From Amblyornis subalaris (taxonomy: Eukaryota; Chordata; Aves; Passeriformes; Ptilonorhynchidae): a stretch of 64,000 nucleotides of DNA. Positions 19,642-31,219 of the stretch are shown here, piece by piece; positions within the stretch are counted from its first letter, which is position 1; every line of letters begins with the position of its first letter. The stretch spans positions 3,479,081-3,543,080 of the forward strand of contig JACAXG010000074.1 of assembly GCA_018881555.1 (NCBI GenBank), read 5' to 3'. Position numbers and translations under genes: made by a program. The notes under the pieces were generated by a model that was not told where the DNA came from, did no database searches, and worked only from the letters and a program-made list of their open reading frames with translations.

Positions 19642-22471
19642 ATGACCGAGGTGAGCCGGGGCTGGGCAGGGGGTTTCCGGGCCGCGGGGGGCTGCGGGTG
19701 CCTTCCCCTCCACTCACCCGCTGCCGCCTTCTCCCCAGGCCGCGTTCCAGAAGGCCGCCGAGGAGGTGAAACAACTCAAGTCGCAGCCCACGGACCAGGA
19801 GATGCTCGACATCTACAGCCACTACAAACAGGCCACGGTGGGCGACGTGAACACGGGTAGGGACCGCCCCGGCTTCCTCCCCGGCGGTGCTGGAGACAGT
19901 CTGGAGGCAAAACCTCTCCCCCGCTGCGCTTCCTGCAATCTCGCGGCTCAGAGAAAGTGACTCAGTGCCGACTTGGCACGGATTTCTGTGCGGGAGGGCA
20001 CAGGCTGACCCGATAAGGGCTTGTGCAATTCGTGGTTTTTAGATTAACCCGGCTGCCGCCGCCTGAACCGTGCGGCGGGGGCCTGAGGATGCTTTGTGTT
20101 AGCTTTGTGCAAATACTGGGGTTGGGATTTTTGGAGACCTCTGTCAGTAAGGGGCTGCTCAGGCCAGGGCATGCTGCTTTAATACAAACACTTCTCGGTT
20201 ATAAAGACTTAAACAGCAAGGCACACTGTACGAGTGTGGAATTGCAGTACTGGAAGGGATGACACACAGTTTATTTAGACTGGATTGGCTGCTAAAAATA
20301 GTACTGGAAAGCAAAACCAGAAGAACAGGAGAAAACTTTTATAGGAGCTGCAATTAAATATNATACTTTAGAAAGCCTGTACCGAAAATATGTCTACAAG
20401 TACGCTATGCAAAATGTTTCTGGCTATTTTTCTTGCTACATTTCTGTCGCTGGCAGCTCAGCGCTCGGAATAACGTTTAGAGTGAAGCTTGTCTTTATTG
20501 ACCTTGTGTAATACTGGTATAGCTAGAATTAGAAAGGGAAAAGGTCATTTGTTTGGAGTGCTGGCCTCCTAACCCAGTAGCTGGCAAAGTTCATTGGGTG
20601 TCCATTGATTCAAAAGCTGGCAGTGGAGTGAGTGTACAGGAAATGGTAAGTAATTCAATCTCCTTTTCCCAAAGTGGGCAGCGTGAAGGGAGAAAATAAG
20701 TGAATTTGGGTTTAAAATGCAATTCTTTTGGTGTGGCTGGACCAAAGCATTGTTGGTGCTTGACAGGGTGGAACAGTGCTCCAGAGCTGTGAATATGCCA
20801 CCACTCCTTCACTCCTGTGAAGCAGCAGCCAACGTGAGCTGGCCAGAAAAGCAGCGTGTGGGAGGGTGACTGATGGGGTTTGTGCTGGAGAAAAATGGAG
20901 CTGCCAACTGGATCTGCAGGTCACGGTGCCATGTGTAAGAGGGTGTTTCTGTGGAAACTGCCCAGTTCTATTTGTTAGTTCTAAGAATTGTCTTTAACTA
21001 GAGAGAGAGGGAGGAAGTAAAGCCACAAAGGGGACTTTACACGAAGAATAACCATGTACACGTCATTCATTTTCTGCTTGGCCACACCATAGCCTGCAGT
21101 GAGCTGAGTTAGAATTCCAAGGTTATATCCCTAGCTGACAGAACAACTGCAGAGCTATAGGTTAGAAACACACCCCTGACTTGATGATAATGAGTTCTAA
21201 GCTGTGTGCTGCTAGCTTCTCTTTTCATGTCTCTGCGTGTAATGGACCTTAGGGTATTTCTGCTTTACTTTAGAGCTGGTGTTCTTTAATTGGATAGCTG
21301 TTACGTGACAGCAGGCTCTTCAGAAAGTACAATTAAACCAAATCACACTAGTTGGTGCTCTTCTGCTCAAATGCTGCTGTCTCAAGGGAATTTGAAAGAG
21401 TCTATTTCTGTTGTCACCAGCAATGTTGTAACATATTCCCCTGAGGTGATCTGCTGGCTACAGGTTAGCAAGTAACAGCTGCAGAGATGAACCATTGTAT
21501 TTTGTCACAGTTAAGAACTAAATAGCCTTCAGGTGGGTATTACTTACACCCAGATCACACAAACTAATCCTGCTGCTTATCCTGTCTCTCCCAGACCGCC
21601 CTGGTATGCTGGACTTCAAAGGCAAAGCAAAGTGGGATGCCTGGAGTGCGTTAAAAGGTAAGTGTCTGACTAAAGAAACAAATAAAGTTACCACTGGCAA
21701 ACTAGTCAGAAAGGCATATGTAGTTCAGCAAGAAACAAAATAGTGTTGCCTTATAATACAAGAATTCCATATGTTCAGAATGCCATGATAATAAACTTTT
21801 ACTTTTGATTACCTCTGCAAGGCAGAAATAATCCTGAAAAAATATAGCCTGTGTGAAAGGGAATTAAGGTGCAAAATACCCAGCTGGCCTGAGATCTTAA
21901 ACAAAAGAGGACAATAACAGCAGCAGAAACCTAAACCTGTTTTTCTTGTCCCAGCCTAGTACCCCAGAGACTGAGCTCTCCCTCCAGCCGTTGTGCATCT
22001 TCCAGTTAGGAAAGCTTTAGAAGAAACAACTGAGCTCTCAGCTCTAAATGAGGAGCCAAACATGTGGTCTAATCTATGTCAATGGGATTTTTTTTCTGGT
22101 GTTTTAAGGAATAGCTTTCCTGTAATAATTGTCAATGACATTAACAGAACTAATAGACTGCTTAGTTGCTGTCAGTGCAAAAGTAACTTTGCTTTGAAAC
22201 ACTTTTTTTTTCATGATTGATGGAACATATGTGCTTAAAACTTATTTAAAACTGGTGGATTCACAGCCAAGTGACCTTCCTGGCTCTTTTGCTCTCTGGT
22301 GGCATGCTGCCACGAGCCATAGCAAGGAATTGTGACTTGTAAAAAGCATCTTAATCTGTAAGAGGTATCTGACTGCTTCCTGTGTTCTGTCCTTCAGGAA
22401 TGTCCAAAGAAGATGCAATGAAAGCTTACATAGCAAAAGTGGAAGAACTAAAGGGCAAATATGGCATCTGA
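19642..22471 (+). CDS. DBI: Diazepam-binding inhibitor / acyl-CoA-binding protein, 4 exons
   Basis: Coding exons are 19642-19650 (MTE), 19739-19856, 21595-21657 and 22398-22471. They total 264 nt and encode 87 aa, the usual ACBP length, ending in KYGI. The protein is a single four-helix acyl-CoA-binding domain that carries medium- and long-chain acyl-CoA esters in the cytosol. Vertebrate DBI is also processed to neuropeptides acting on GABA-A receptors. Residues expected at the ligand site are present: Tyr29, Lys33, Lys55 and Tyr74 (numbered with Met1), plus the core KAKWDAW at 53-59. The region of the octadecaneuropeptide is residues 34-51, beginning QATVGDVNT. There is no signal peptide, as expected for unconventional secretion. 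All splice sites are GT-AG; intron 1 is only 88 nt. The ATG is the first in the CpG-rich leader and matches the family start. DBI is divergent from C2orf76. Confidence 0.98.
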
Positions 22472-22671
22472 GGACTGCATATAGGAGCTAATGTGCACNC
22501 CTGAAACCTGCCTTATTTCTAATAATGTGGAAAACTGGTTTCTAAGAGTAACCTTAGATACCTAGTATGTCATAGTCGGTTCTCCTCGTGCCTGTAGTTC
22601 AGGAGAAATTATGTACCTGCCTAATGTACTGACACGGTTTAAATTCCTTCTGGGAACAAAATCTGGAACTC

Positions 22672-22677
22672 ATTAAA
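22672..22677 (+). terminator. DBI: Poly(A) signal of DBI
   Basis: An ATTAAA hexamer lies 201 nt after the DBI stop and is followed by a TG/T-rich segment (22682-22712), as expected for a cleavage site near 22690-22700. The short 3'UTR is typical of DBI. It is the strongest candidate in the region. Confidence 0.65.
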
Positions 22678-22719
22678 GTGCATTTGGTACTTTAGCTGTT
22701 GTGCTGGTCATCCCTTGGC

Positions 22720-22880
22720 GGTTGCTCATGCCGTCATTGCCGTGTCGCAGCTGCCCAGCGGAGCCGTCCTCCCCCGGCCTTGTGCCACTAGAGGGGGTCG
22801 GTCACCCGCGTTCGGGCACTGCCGACTCGTGTCCCGACCGCTCTGCCTCCTTTCTCGGGCAGGTGAGTGGCAACCCGCGA
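22720..22880 (+). other. GC-rich block with splice donor and CTCF-like motif
   Basis: About 160 bp just past the DBI poly(A) site are markedly richer in G, C and CpG than the surroundings. The block contains a CTCF-like core on the plus strand (22785-22799, CCACTAGAGGGGGTC). At 22860-22868 it has CAGGTGAGT, a perfect splice-donor consensus, preceded by a pyrimidine-rich run that would equally serve as an acceptor. It could be a small insulator or CpG island, or the first exon of an unannotated transcript reading towards TMEM37. The sequence alone does not decide. Confidence 0.45.
22785..22799 (+). promoter_or_regulatory. CTCF-like motif downstream of DBI
   Basis: CCACTAGAGGGGGTC matches the CTCF core at 13 of 15 positions by my count, on the plus strand and in a CpG-rich context. 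It lies about 110 bp after the DBI poly(A) signal, a sensible place for a boundary between DBI and TMEM37. It faces the minus-strand motifs at 26046 and 50362. Confidence 0.5.
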
Positions 22881-25800
22881 AAGCTGGAGCACCACAAAGC
22901 TTATCTGGAAGAGGTTATCTGTAATGCTGTGTGTGCTAAGAACAAGATGCTTGATACTTGTTGCCTGGAGCTTTCAGAGAATTGGTCAACAACTGCCAAA
23001 TCATCTTTGATAAAGCACTTCTGGGACGTGTTATTTCCCAACAACCATGTTGGGCTGCTAGAGAAAAGGCAACTACTCAGCAGCTGAACACAAAACCTTC
23101 CATGTGAAAGGAAATGTTCTGCAGGCAGTGGACTTGGTACCCTTTATGCTGTGAAAGCAGAGTACTGGTGTTGCCATGTACTGAGGGTGCAATGAGGGTT
23201 GAATATAGACTGGCCTAACTGGCAGGGCTGTTTGAAGAGGAAGACTTAACAGTGATCATCAGCAAAAGTTTGATTACAAAACACAGAGTTGTGACCATCT
23301 TTAGTAGGCTTTTAATTGTTTTGGTTTTCCTCTTGGAGCTGCTAGTGATGGAAAGGGAGATTTTGCTTTTAAAATGTGACATTGAACTATTCCAGNCCAG
23401 AGCATAGGAGAATGAAGTCACAACCTTATACAGGAATAAGGCTAACCAATTCCTGCTTTACTGGTTAGCATCTGAATAGGTGAGGACTTCACATCAAGCA
23501 CTCTGCAGATGAGGAATTGATTTATAGAAATACAGAGGGATGAAAACTATCATTATGATCTGTCTACCTAGTTACACACCCTGTATAGAAGACTTAGAGA
23601 TTACCTCACATGCTTTCAAAGATTATAACTTCCTCCTTTGCTACTTTTAATGGGAAGTGCTCTTGAGGCTACTTTTCACCCTTTAAAATGTGTTAGGATA
23701 AAGAACAAAAAAAAGACTACTTATTTCTCCTTGTTCTTCTTGGTAAGTAAAATAAGCATTTGGGGGTTTTCACCTGCTTTTGTATCCTCTGTTACTTGAG
23801 ATTTGTCTTAATTAAATTCATCTTGCAAGAGGGGTAAGAGCAGATGTTCAGCATAAAAGATGCTTTTACCCCTTCTCCAGCCCTAAATTCCACAGTCACC
23901 TCCATCTTCACAGCTGTATTTAATGAAAATGGTTATCATTCAAGGATTCTGCCACTCTTTATCAGAACAGAGCTCCTACTGGCAAATGCTTCCACTTTGC
24001 TCTTGTTTGCTGGAAGCTGATGCACCGTGAGCACACTGTGCTTTGCCAGCATGTTTTCTGTAAAAACAGGTGTAGTCAGAATTTTTGTCTGCTAAAGCAG
24101 TGGAATTGGGTCTAAAGGATGAGCTGAGAGTACCAAGTTCTNTACCCCCATCCTCATTTGGCTTTGTTTCCCCTGTGAGACTTAATTAATTGTTACAGTA
24201 CTGCTCTCCTCTCTCATACCTTTCCTCATACCTCTCTGGCATTAGGAAAATATCACTCTGTACACAGTGCTTATCCCAGAGAGGGTTTGCTCTTGGCCAG
24301 GCTTACAAATAATGCTATATGCCAAGTTACACAAGTGACTGAAAACTCTACCTTGAATGTCTTTATTTGGGTGCTTTATTTTTTATTGTAGTGACACCTT
24401 TCTGCTTGCAGCTTCACCATCCTTAAGAAAGTAACATCGGTGGTCATACTATTTAGCTTGCACTTTGGCAATCAACTCTGTCTCTCAGGAGCAAGCTGAA
24501 AAATTCAAGATGTAGAAATAAGAGCTCTGCAGTAGGTGACTGTACAAAAGGCATGAAGACTGCAGCAAAGGTACTGGTGGTGACCGTGCACAAGTGCTCG
24601 TGACAAGAAGCAGCAACACAAAATTTGGCTGCATGGGTAGTAACTGTGGGTACAACCACTGCAGGGAGAGAGCTGAAATTGAGCTGAGTTGAGGGGCTGG
24701 TTGTGGTTGTTGAGCAGTGGGATGAATGTCTGTAAATGTGTAGGTTGCTGGGCTGCCTGAAAATGTAGCTGACCTAGTGACCACATAGTGCTTGCAGGTA
24801 TGGTGTGGGAGGCACCTGGGCTGCATAAATAGCACTTGGGCTGTGGTGGTTTAACGTACAAACAGACTTATAAGTAGAGGTAAGTACTTTTATTAAACTA
24901 ACAAGATGGTAAAAGTAGACAACCATTATTGTATANAGCCTTGAGACTGGAAACAGAAGCAGCAAGCCTGAAACCAAAATGTAATTCCAGAGTTGTTGCT
25001 CTGCCTGCAGTAAGGTACTCTTGGTGGAGGATCAGGTGCTTTTGATGGCTGGGCAGTGCTGCAAAACAGGGGATTGTTCTGATACCCGCTCAGGGAGTTG
25101 CTGCTATTTCCTCTTTGTTGGATGAAAGAAAGGCCAGCAACATCCTGATCCTTGCAGTTCTTGCAAAGGAGGAGAGACATGCGCTGAAACCAGGCTGACA
25201 CGCAGGAGGGCAGAGGCCAGCTGGCACACATGCACTCAGCTCTGGACTGCTGAGTCTGCAGTGTGCAGGATGGAATCTGGACTTTGGATATGGCAATAAT
25301 AAACGTTAACTCCTGTGTGTGATAAGACAGTGTTCCTTCTATCGTGCTTCTGCGATTAGCTCCTGCACAGAGCAACACAGAGCTGATTGGCACCCACTGC
25401 AGGTAGAGATAAGCTCTAAAAGGGATGATGTTTTCCTCGGAAATCTTTTTCTGATGGATTTTGTTTGCTTTTAACAAACATGTGAAGGTGCAACACTCCT
25501 AGCACAGGTTTCACAAATCAGTACTGGTGAGCTGCTTAAGGCCCATATCAACCCTGTGAGGTAAATTTTTCAGTTTGACTGAANAGCACTCCAAGGCTGA
25601 CTGGAGTGTGCAACTGTCTTGAAATTCTTANCTACTCATCTGGAGTGACCTTGTTTCACAATGCAAGTATTTTAACCTTTGAACTTATTTGACCCTGATG
25701 ATACTGCTAAAAATAAATGACAATTACTTCTGCTGCTGTTCAAAATATTTGCTCTTCCCCCTGATTGTTCAGAGCAAACANTATTGAGCAATACCACTTT

Positions 25801-26045
25801 GGGGTGACTGGGCCATCTATGAGATGGATTATAAGTTGGGGAGACAAAAAAGAAAGTGTATTTTAGTTGGGGTAGGTTTCTAAATACCACATCTGTCACC
25901 CAAGAATGGGTTCTGCAGTCTTCCAAATTGTGAAAGCTGCATAGAANTAAGACAAGTTGTTACTACATAGATGCAAGATATTTGAGGGCATTCACAGTAA
26001 TAAACTCAGGCAGAAGTTACTAGACTAGAACAAAAATTAATCTAT

Positions 26046-26060
26046 TTTTCCCCCTACTGG
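26046..26060 (-). promoter_or_regulatory. CTCF-like motif
   Basis: The minus strand reads CCAGTAGGGGGAAAA. The first eleven bases match the strongest form of the CTCF core, but the last four are weaker (about 12 of 15 overall). It lies in the DBI-TMEM37 gap. Occupancy is unproven. Confidence 0.35.
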
Positions 26061-29000
26061 CAAGTATATGAAGTACATTCAGACTCAGCTATCTGATCTA
26101 TGAATTAGCCAGTCTTCAGCTGCTCATTTTAAGGGCATCATCCATTTTAGATGTGTCTTCATCATTTACAGAATAAGCTTGTATTTCTTATAGAACCAGG
26201 ATATCTGTGAAAGTTAAACACAGCTTGGTTGTGTTATTTTAGAATAGGGAATTCACATGGAACTTGGCTGCAGTGATCTTTTAATTTTCAATCCCCGTTA
26301 CTCCCAGTACACATACATTTATGAGCTGCGTCAAAAGCAGCGTCACCACACACTTTCTTTTCACACCCTGGAAGAAAATTTCATTACTTGGCCAACACAG
26401 CCAGGNAGACACCTTGTTTGTCCCCACCAAAATGTGCAAGGCACCAGCTTGTACTNTGTTCCCCGAAAGGCTGAGGTAGTGGTATGTCATCTCCTCCTAA
26501 CAAACACTGCTCCTTTGAGTAAGTTCTGAATCTGAAAGATGAGCTCACCAGTTTAATGTACTTGGTATTTTTAAATCCATCGATCTGAGTTTTTACTGAG
26601 AGAAGAAATATGCAGCTGAGAANCTGAATAACATAATTTCCCCCAACTTACATAGTATTGAAATATGGACCCAAATTTTTCTAGTAGTGCTAAAAAGGCT
26701 AAAGGTTCTGGGNTTTTTTTATTGAATGTATGTTTCAAAGCAGGTTTGTCAGAATGGTCAGATGCAAATGTTCTGAGGTATGTCCTAAGCCAGTGTAACT
26801 ATTGCCAGGGCTCCCTGAAAAGGGCTGAATCCGAAGCAGAATGAGCTAGCACCCAGTGTTGGATCTCTGCAGTGTGANGCTGAGGTAGGTCCAAAAACTG
26901 ATCAGAATTGAAAACACGATTCTTTCTGGGATACAATATGTATTCCTTTAAACCTGTCCNGCTTAAATCTCTCTTCTTAGACTTAACTGAAGTGGGGATA
27001 AAGTCACTGTAATGGACCCCCATATTACCAGCATGTTTCCAAACCAGCTATGAGTGCCTTAGCAAGTACTGTCTGATGTGGATGGACAATAGGACCTAGC
27101 CCTTGGTGGTGGGTATTACTGGGTATGATTGCCATGTGCAGCAGCCCGAGTCCCTCACACANATCCAGCAGTGAGTGGGAGAGCCTGGGGCTGCAGGGAC
27201 ACATGGTAGCCCCTGACTGGTGGCCAATCTGCCTTCCTGTGGCACAGCAGAGGTGTCCAGGCAGGAGGCAAAGTGAAACCATCTGGCCCAGGAGCTTTCT
27301 CCTCTTTGCGTGCTTTTACATGCCAGGAGGATTTTGCCCGCTTGGCTGCAATAACTTGCAGTGATGGGAGGAAAATCCTGAGGTAAAGTTGTTGTGATAA
27401 GGGGCTGGTCCAAGCAGTGTGGGCCTTGGCACAACCCACAACCCCCTTATGTTACATATGCTGCTGCCTGGAGCACAATTCACCTGAGATGACTGCCTCT
27501 GTTCCCAGAAGCTGCTGGTCTTGAGCAGCTTGCCAGGAACTTGCTGACTTTTTGCCCCATTCCAGAAGCTCTGTTTGGGCCCAGCTAGGCTGAACCCAGC
27601 CTGGGCTGAATGCAGCTTCTTCAACTTGGATTTTCAGTGTACTACCAGGAAAAGGAGAATGCAAAAGAACAGTGTCAGGAGGAAGCTATAGGCTCTTCCT
27701 TCTTCCTCATAACATTTTCTACATGTTCACTGTTTCAGGAAGATACAAAAAAAAATAGTAACATTTTTCCTCCCATGCAGACCTTGGGCACCTCCCGAAG
27801 TCTCAGTCTGCGAGATGCTCCAGATCTATTTGTCTCAAAGATCAGGTCAGGTTCTGTTTGGTGAGACACCTTGAAGTAGGGATTTGACAAAAATGAGGGT
27901 TTAAATTCATTGCCAGGTAAGTTGCTACACCAAGAGTTAAAGACATGATCAGAAAGAATTTTATTAAACAGAAAAATGCATTTACAGAAGTAACCAGCTT
28001 CAAGATTAGATGAACCTGGACTGGTGGTGACTCAGTCACTTGTGTTCTGCTTCACCTCGAAGTGAAATACTTCACTGGGTAACCATTCCCTAAGCCCCTG
28101 GTGGCTCTCAGATTTCAGTCCTGAACCTTCTCCAAGCTTCTGCAGGAGAAAAGCTGGAACAGATTCTTCAGTGTTAAACTTCTCATGGTTTTAAATGAAC
28201 CAGATTAAACTATTTCTGTGTTGTACAACAGTCTCTGGTAATTTCCATTATTTATGAACACATTTCCCTGAAAACTTTCTCTCCAGGGATAGGATGTGAA
28301 ATGCCTACTTAAACAATAGAGAAAAGGGACTTTCTAAACAAAATAATGAAACTGGCAATATACCAAGAACTCTACATTAACACAGCTGAACAAAAAATAC
28401 TTCTGAAATGCTTTAAAGGTCATTTACCATTTACTGTGTTGTTATGTAGGTAATGTATTTTTCAGACAAATTTTTTTTTTCTCTTAAGGCACTGATCTCT
28501 TTATTGTAAAATAATGTTTTCACAGATTATTTTAAAAAATAATATAGAGGAATTTCCCCAAAATTTTTCTTTTTTTTTCTTTAAAAGTCAGATAATATAT
28601 GACTTGTTTTGTTATGCGACGATGAAGATAAACTTGTGCAATTTGAAAAAGGTGCAGAATTCTCACAGGCTTCCTAAACCCAAACAGCTTTAACAGAAGG
28701 TGTTTCCAGCCAAGCAACTGGAAATGAAGCACTAATAAACACTTTGTACCTGTTCTATTTACACGGCTGTTACAATCATCCTCTCAGGGTGACTTCAGGA
28801 AAGTGACTTTGAAAGATCCTATTCGATGCTGATTATAATTCCAGCTCAAGTTTCATTCTCGTTTATATTTGGGGAAACTAAATTAAATACAAAATATTAA
28901 AGCAATTTCTCATTTGCAGAAAAAGTACCATCCCCAAACCACTCTTTTTCCTCAAGAACAGGCTTGGCGGATAACTATACGTTTACTAAAGAATCCAAGT

Positions 29001-30325
29001 ACAACAGGGGAGCAGCTTTGTTTTCAAAAGTAATGACTTTAATTTCCTCATTCATCAAAGCTTTTTATGCATGTGTTTACTCATATCAGCCTTAACATGG
29101 GTTATTACAGAAAAAAAAATTATCTTGTTCAGCAGAATACCCCTCACTATTAAAAATTAAGGTTTTTAATTGCTAAAGTCATTAGGATGACTCAGATGTT
29201 TTAAATGCAGCTCTATGCTTAATGATTGTCCTAACTGTGGGCTGAATTGCCGAATGTTTTGCAGGATTGAGCCTATGTTACAGACAGCATAAGTTAGGTG
29301 AGGTTTTTGCCAGATAAGAGTTGGTGTATTTTGCCTGGTCCAAGTCTGCATTTGCTCAGCACCGTTACATGCAAGCAGCATTTATTCAGCTCGTGCCAAC
29401 AAACCAGACAACAAGACCTGCTTGTGCTTTTTGAGCCAAAAATACGTATACATTGCTGAATTTGGAACTTCGAAGTGGAAGGGTATAACAGCACATGCAT
29501 GTAATCAGTCTGCACACTGTAATGCAGAAATGCTGTTTAACCTGTGGAATAAAGAGCCCAGGAAGTTCATAAAGCTCTGCTATCAACTGATGAACCTAAG
29601 ACGATGGGGAGGTGGCCAAGCATCAAGTTTGCTAGCTTGAATAGCATGTTCAGAAAGTAAAACGTGTTGCAGACCACAAACCCAAAAAATAAGTTTTAAC
29701 AACAGACCTTGCAAAAATTTGCCATGGGTTGCAAAAGCAGAAAATCCCAATTTGGTGTCTGATAGAAATATAATCTGGTATTGTATATAACTTTGTAGAG
29801 AAACATTTAAACAAAAGATTCTGCAGGAGGAGAGAAATAAAAAGGTCAGAATTTATCATTAAAATGCAAGGTATGAAAACTAAAGACAACATTGTTCAGA
29901 ACACTCACTCTTGCTAGAAATGGTGTTACAGAAAACACCCCCAGACAAATCATAGCAGATATAAATGTAGTTTTAAAGGAAACACAGAAATTGCTTAGAG
30001 ATTAAAATAATGAGACAATCTGTACAGGCAACTGATTAGCTTAGAAACGGAAGCTGGAAGAAGGGTAAAGTTACAATAACTTCTACCACCGCATATTGTA
30101 GGAGATCTTTCTGACTCCTTGTGGCTAGAAAGGGAAAGGCCACGTTCTGACCCCAGCTGCATACGAGGGAGGCCCGGAACAACGACCCCTTGGGTCTGTC
30201 CACTGGACCCTGTGCAGTCACCACAGACTTGCTGCTGGAGTCAAAATCAGAATTTGGCAGTAAAACAAGGATTTCTGATGACACAGCAACACCCAACTTC
30301 CTTGGGCTTTTTTAAAGCTGTTTCT

Positions 30326-30344
30326 GGGGCGGGGAGGCGGGGGG
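30326..30344 (+). other. G-tract cluster upstream of TMEM37
   Basis: The run GGGGCGGGGAGGCGGGGGG is both a set of GC-box (SP1/KLF) sites and a sequence able to form a G-quadruplex. It marks the left shoulder of the TMEM37 CpG island, about 0.9 kb upstream of the start codon. Confidence 0.5.
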
Positions 30345-30983
30345 AGAAGTAGAGCGTTCAGTAATTCGTTAGAAGATGGCAAAACACGAGTGAGAAAAAG
30401 AGCAATGGCGTAAAACTGTATGAGCAGAGAGGTTTTTGCTGACAGTACAGGTAGAAGCAGGTAAGGTTAAGCAGGCTGGTAACAGATAAGGGCGCGCACA
30501 CAGCCCAAGGTGCGAGGCGGTCACTGCACCGGGAGCCGGTGCCGAACCGCTTTGGGAACACAAACAGCGGCGCAGACACGGCGGGGACCGGCCGGGGAGG
30601 GCAGGACGGCGTGTTCCTGTACCCCCAGGCATCTCTGTGTCACCGCAGTGCCCATCACTGCAGCGCCAGAGCCGCTCCCGGGGACTCTTGCCGTGTCCCG
30701 GGCGGGCGGGCAGGGCTGGGGCTGCATCCCCGTCCATGAGCGCCTGGCACCGGCGCAGCACCACAAACTGTGTCCCTGCCGGCAGGAACACACCTCGAGC
30801 CCTCCGGCAGCCGGCGACACGCGGGGACACGGGACGGGGCGAGGCTGCAGCGCGGCGAGAGACATCGCCGCCGCCCGGGACACCTCCTACCCGGCGGCCG
30901 TGCTCTAGAGCGGGCTTGGGCGAGTGCGCGCCCCGGGCCAGCGCTGCCCCGCGCGCTGTGCCGGGCCCCGGGGGAGCAGCCCC

Positions 30984-31026
30984 GCTCGGCTCGGCTCGGC
31001 NCGGCCCGGCCCGGCCCGGCCCGGCT
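30984..31026. repeat. GGCTC/GGCCC pentanucleotide repeat
   Basis: About eight to nine units of a 5-bp repeat change from CTCGG to CCCGG units along the run. One undetermined base sits at the switch (31001), which is where length or allele ambiguity would be expected. It lies within the TMEM37 CpG island. Confidence 0.85.
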
Positions 31027-31045
31027 CCGCCCGTCGGGACCGCGC

Positions 31046-31057
31046 TGCTGACTCAGC
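31046..31057 (+). promoter_or_regulatory. MARE / AP-1-like element
   Basis: TGCTGACTCAGC is a Maf recognition element lacking only the final A of the palindrome TGCTGACTCAGCA. It contains a perfect TGACTCA AP-1 site and the RTGACNNNGC antioxidant-response core. It lies 163 bp upstream of the TMEM37 start codon, so the gene could respond to Maf, NRF2 or AP-1 factors. This is inferred from the motif only. Confidence 0.45.
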
Positions 31058-31219
31058 CGCGGGGGGGCCCGGAGGGCGCCCCGTCCCCGCGGGCGTGGCG
31101 GGCGGGGGGGCTGCCCTCCGCCCTCCGGGGAGATAAAGAGCGGCGGCCGGAGCCCGCTCGGGCCGGAGCCCGCTGGAGCCCGCCGGAGCCCGCCCGCGTC
31201 TCTCGGCGCCGCCGGCAGC

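Larger units (their letters stand above)
22700..30320. other. Gap between DBI and TMEM37
   Basis: I recognise no gene here. A GC-rich block follows the DBI poly(A) site (22720-22880). The rest is average-composition unique DNA. Several open frames of 100-183 codons occur, the longest on the minus strand at 24926-25477, but they overlap in several frames, show no known domain, and lack conserved-looking sequence. I treat them as chance. Confidence 0.55.
30480..31219 (+). promoter_or_regulatory. TMEM37: CpG-island promoter and 5'UTR of TMEM37
   Basis: The segment is strongly GC- and CpG-rich and ends at the TMEM37 start codon. It contains a T-MARE/AP-1-type element (31046-31057), a GGCTC/GGCCC pentanucleotide run (30984-31026), and an A/T-containing AGATAAAG element at 31130-31137 that could act as a weak TATA-like box. 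Four copies of GGAGCCCGC follow (about 31147-31195). Long open frames on both strands are by-products of the base composition. The exact start site is not visible, but the layout suggests it lies around 31.15 kb. Confidence 0.65.

Noticed and set aside
19277..19822. 181-codon minus-strand open frame across the DBI promoter and exon 2
   Set aside because: CpG-island artefact. It overlaps DBI exons antisense and shows no similarity to known families.
24841..24860. Possible LTR start (TGTGGTGGTTTAAC)
   Set aside because: Only about 14 bases resemble avian LTR starts. No polyadenylation region, terminal partner or target duplication follows.
24453..25477. Cluster of minus-strand open frames up to 183 codons between DBI and TMEM37
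   Set aside because: Several overlapping frames are open at once, the products are Ser/Cys/Gln-rich without domains, and one contains an undetermined base. I cannot support a gene, though a noncoding transcript is possible.
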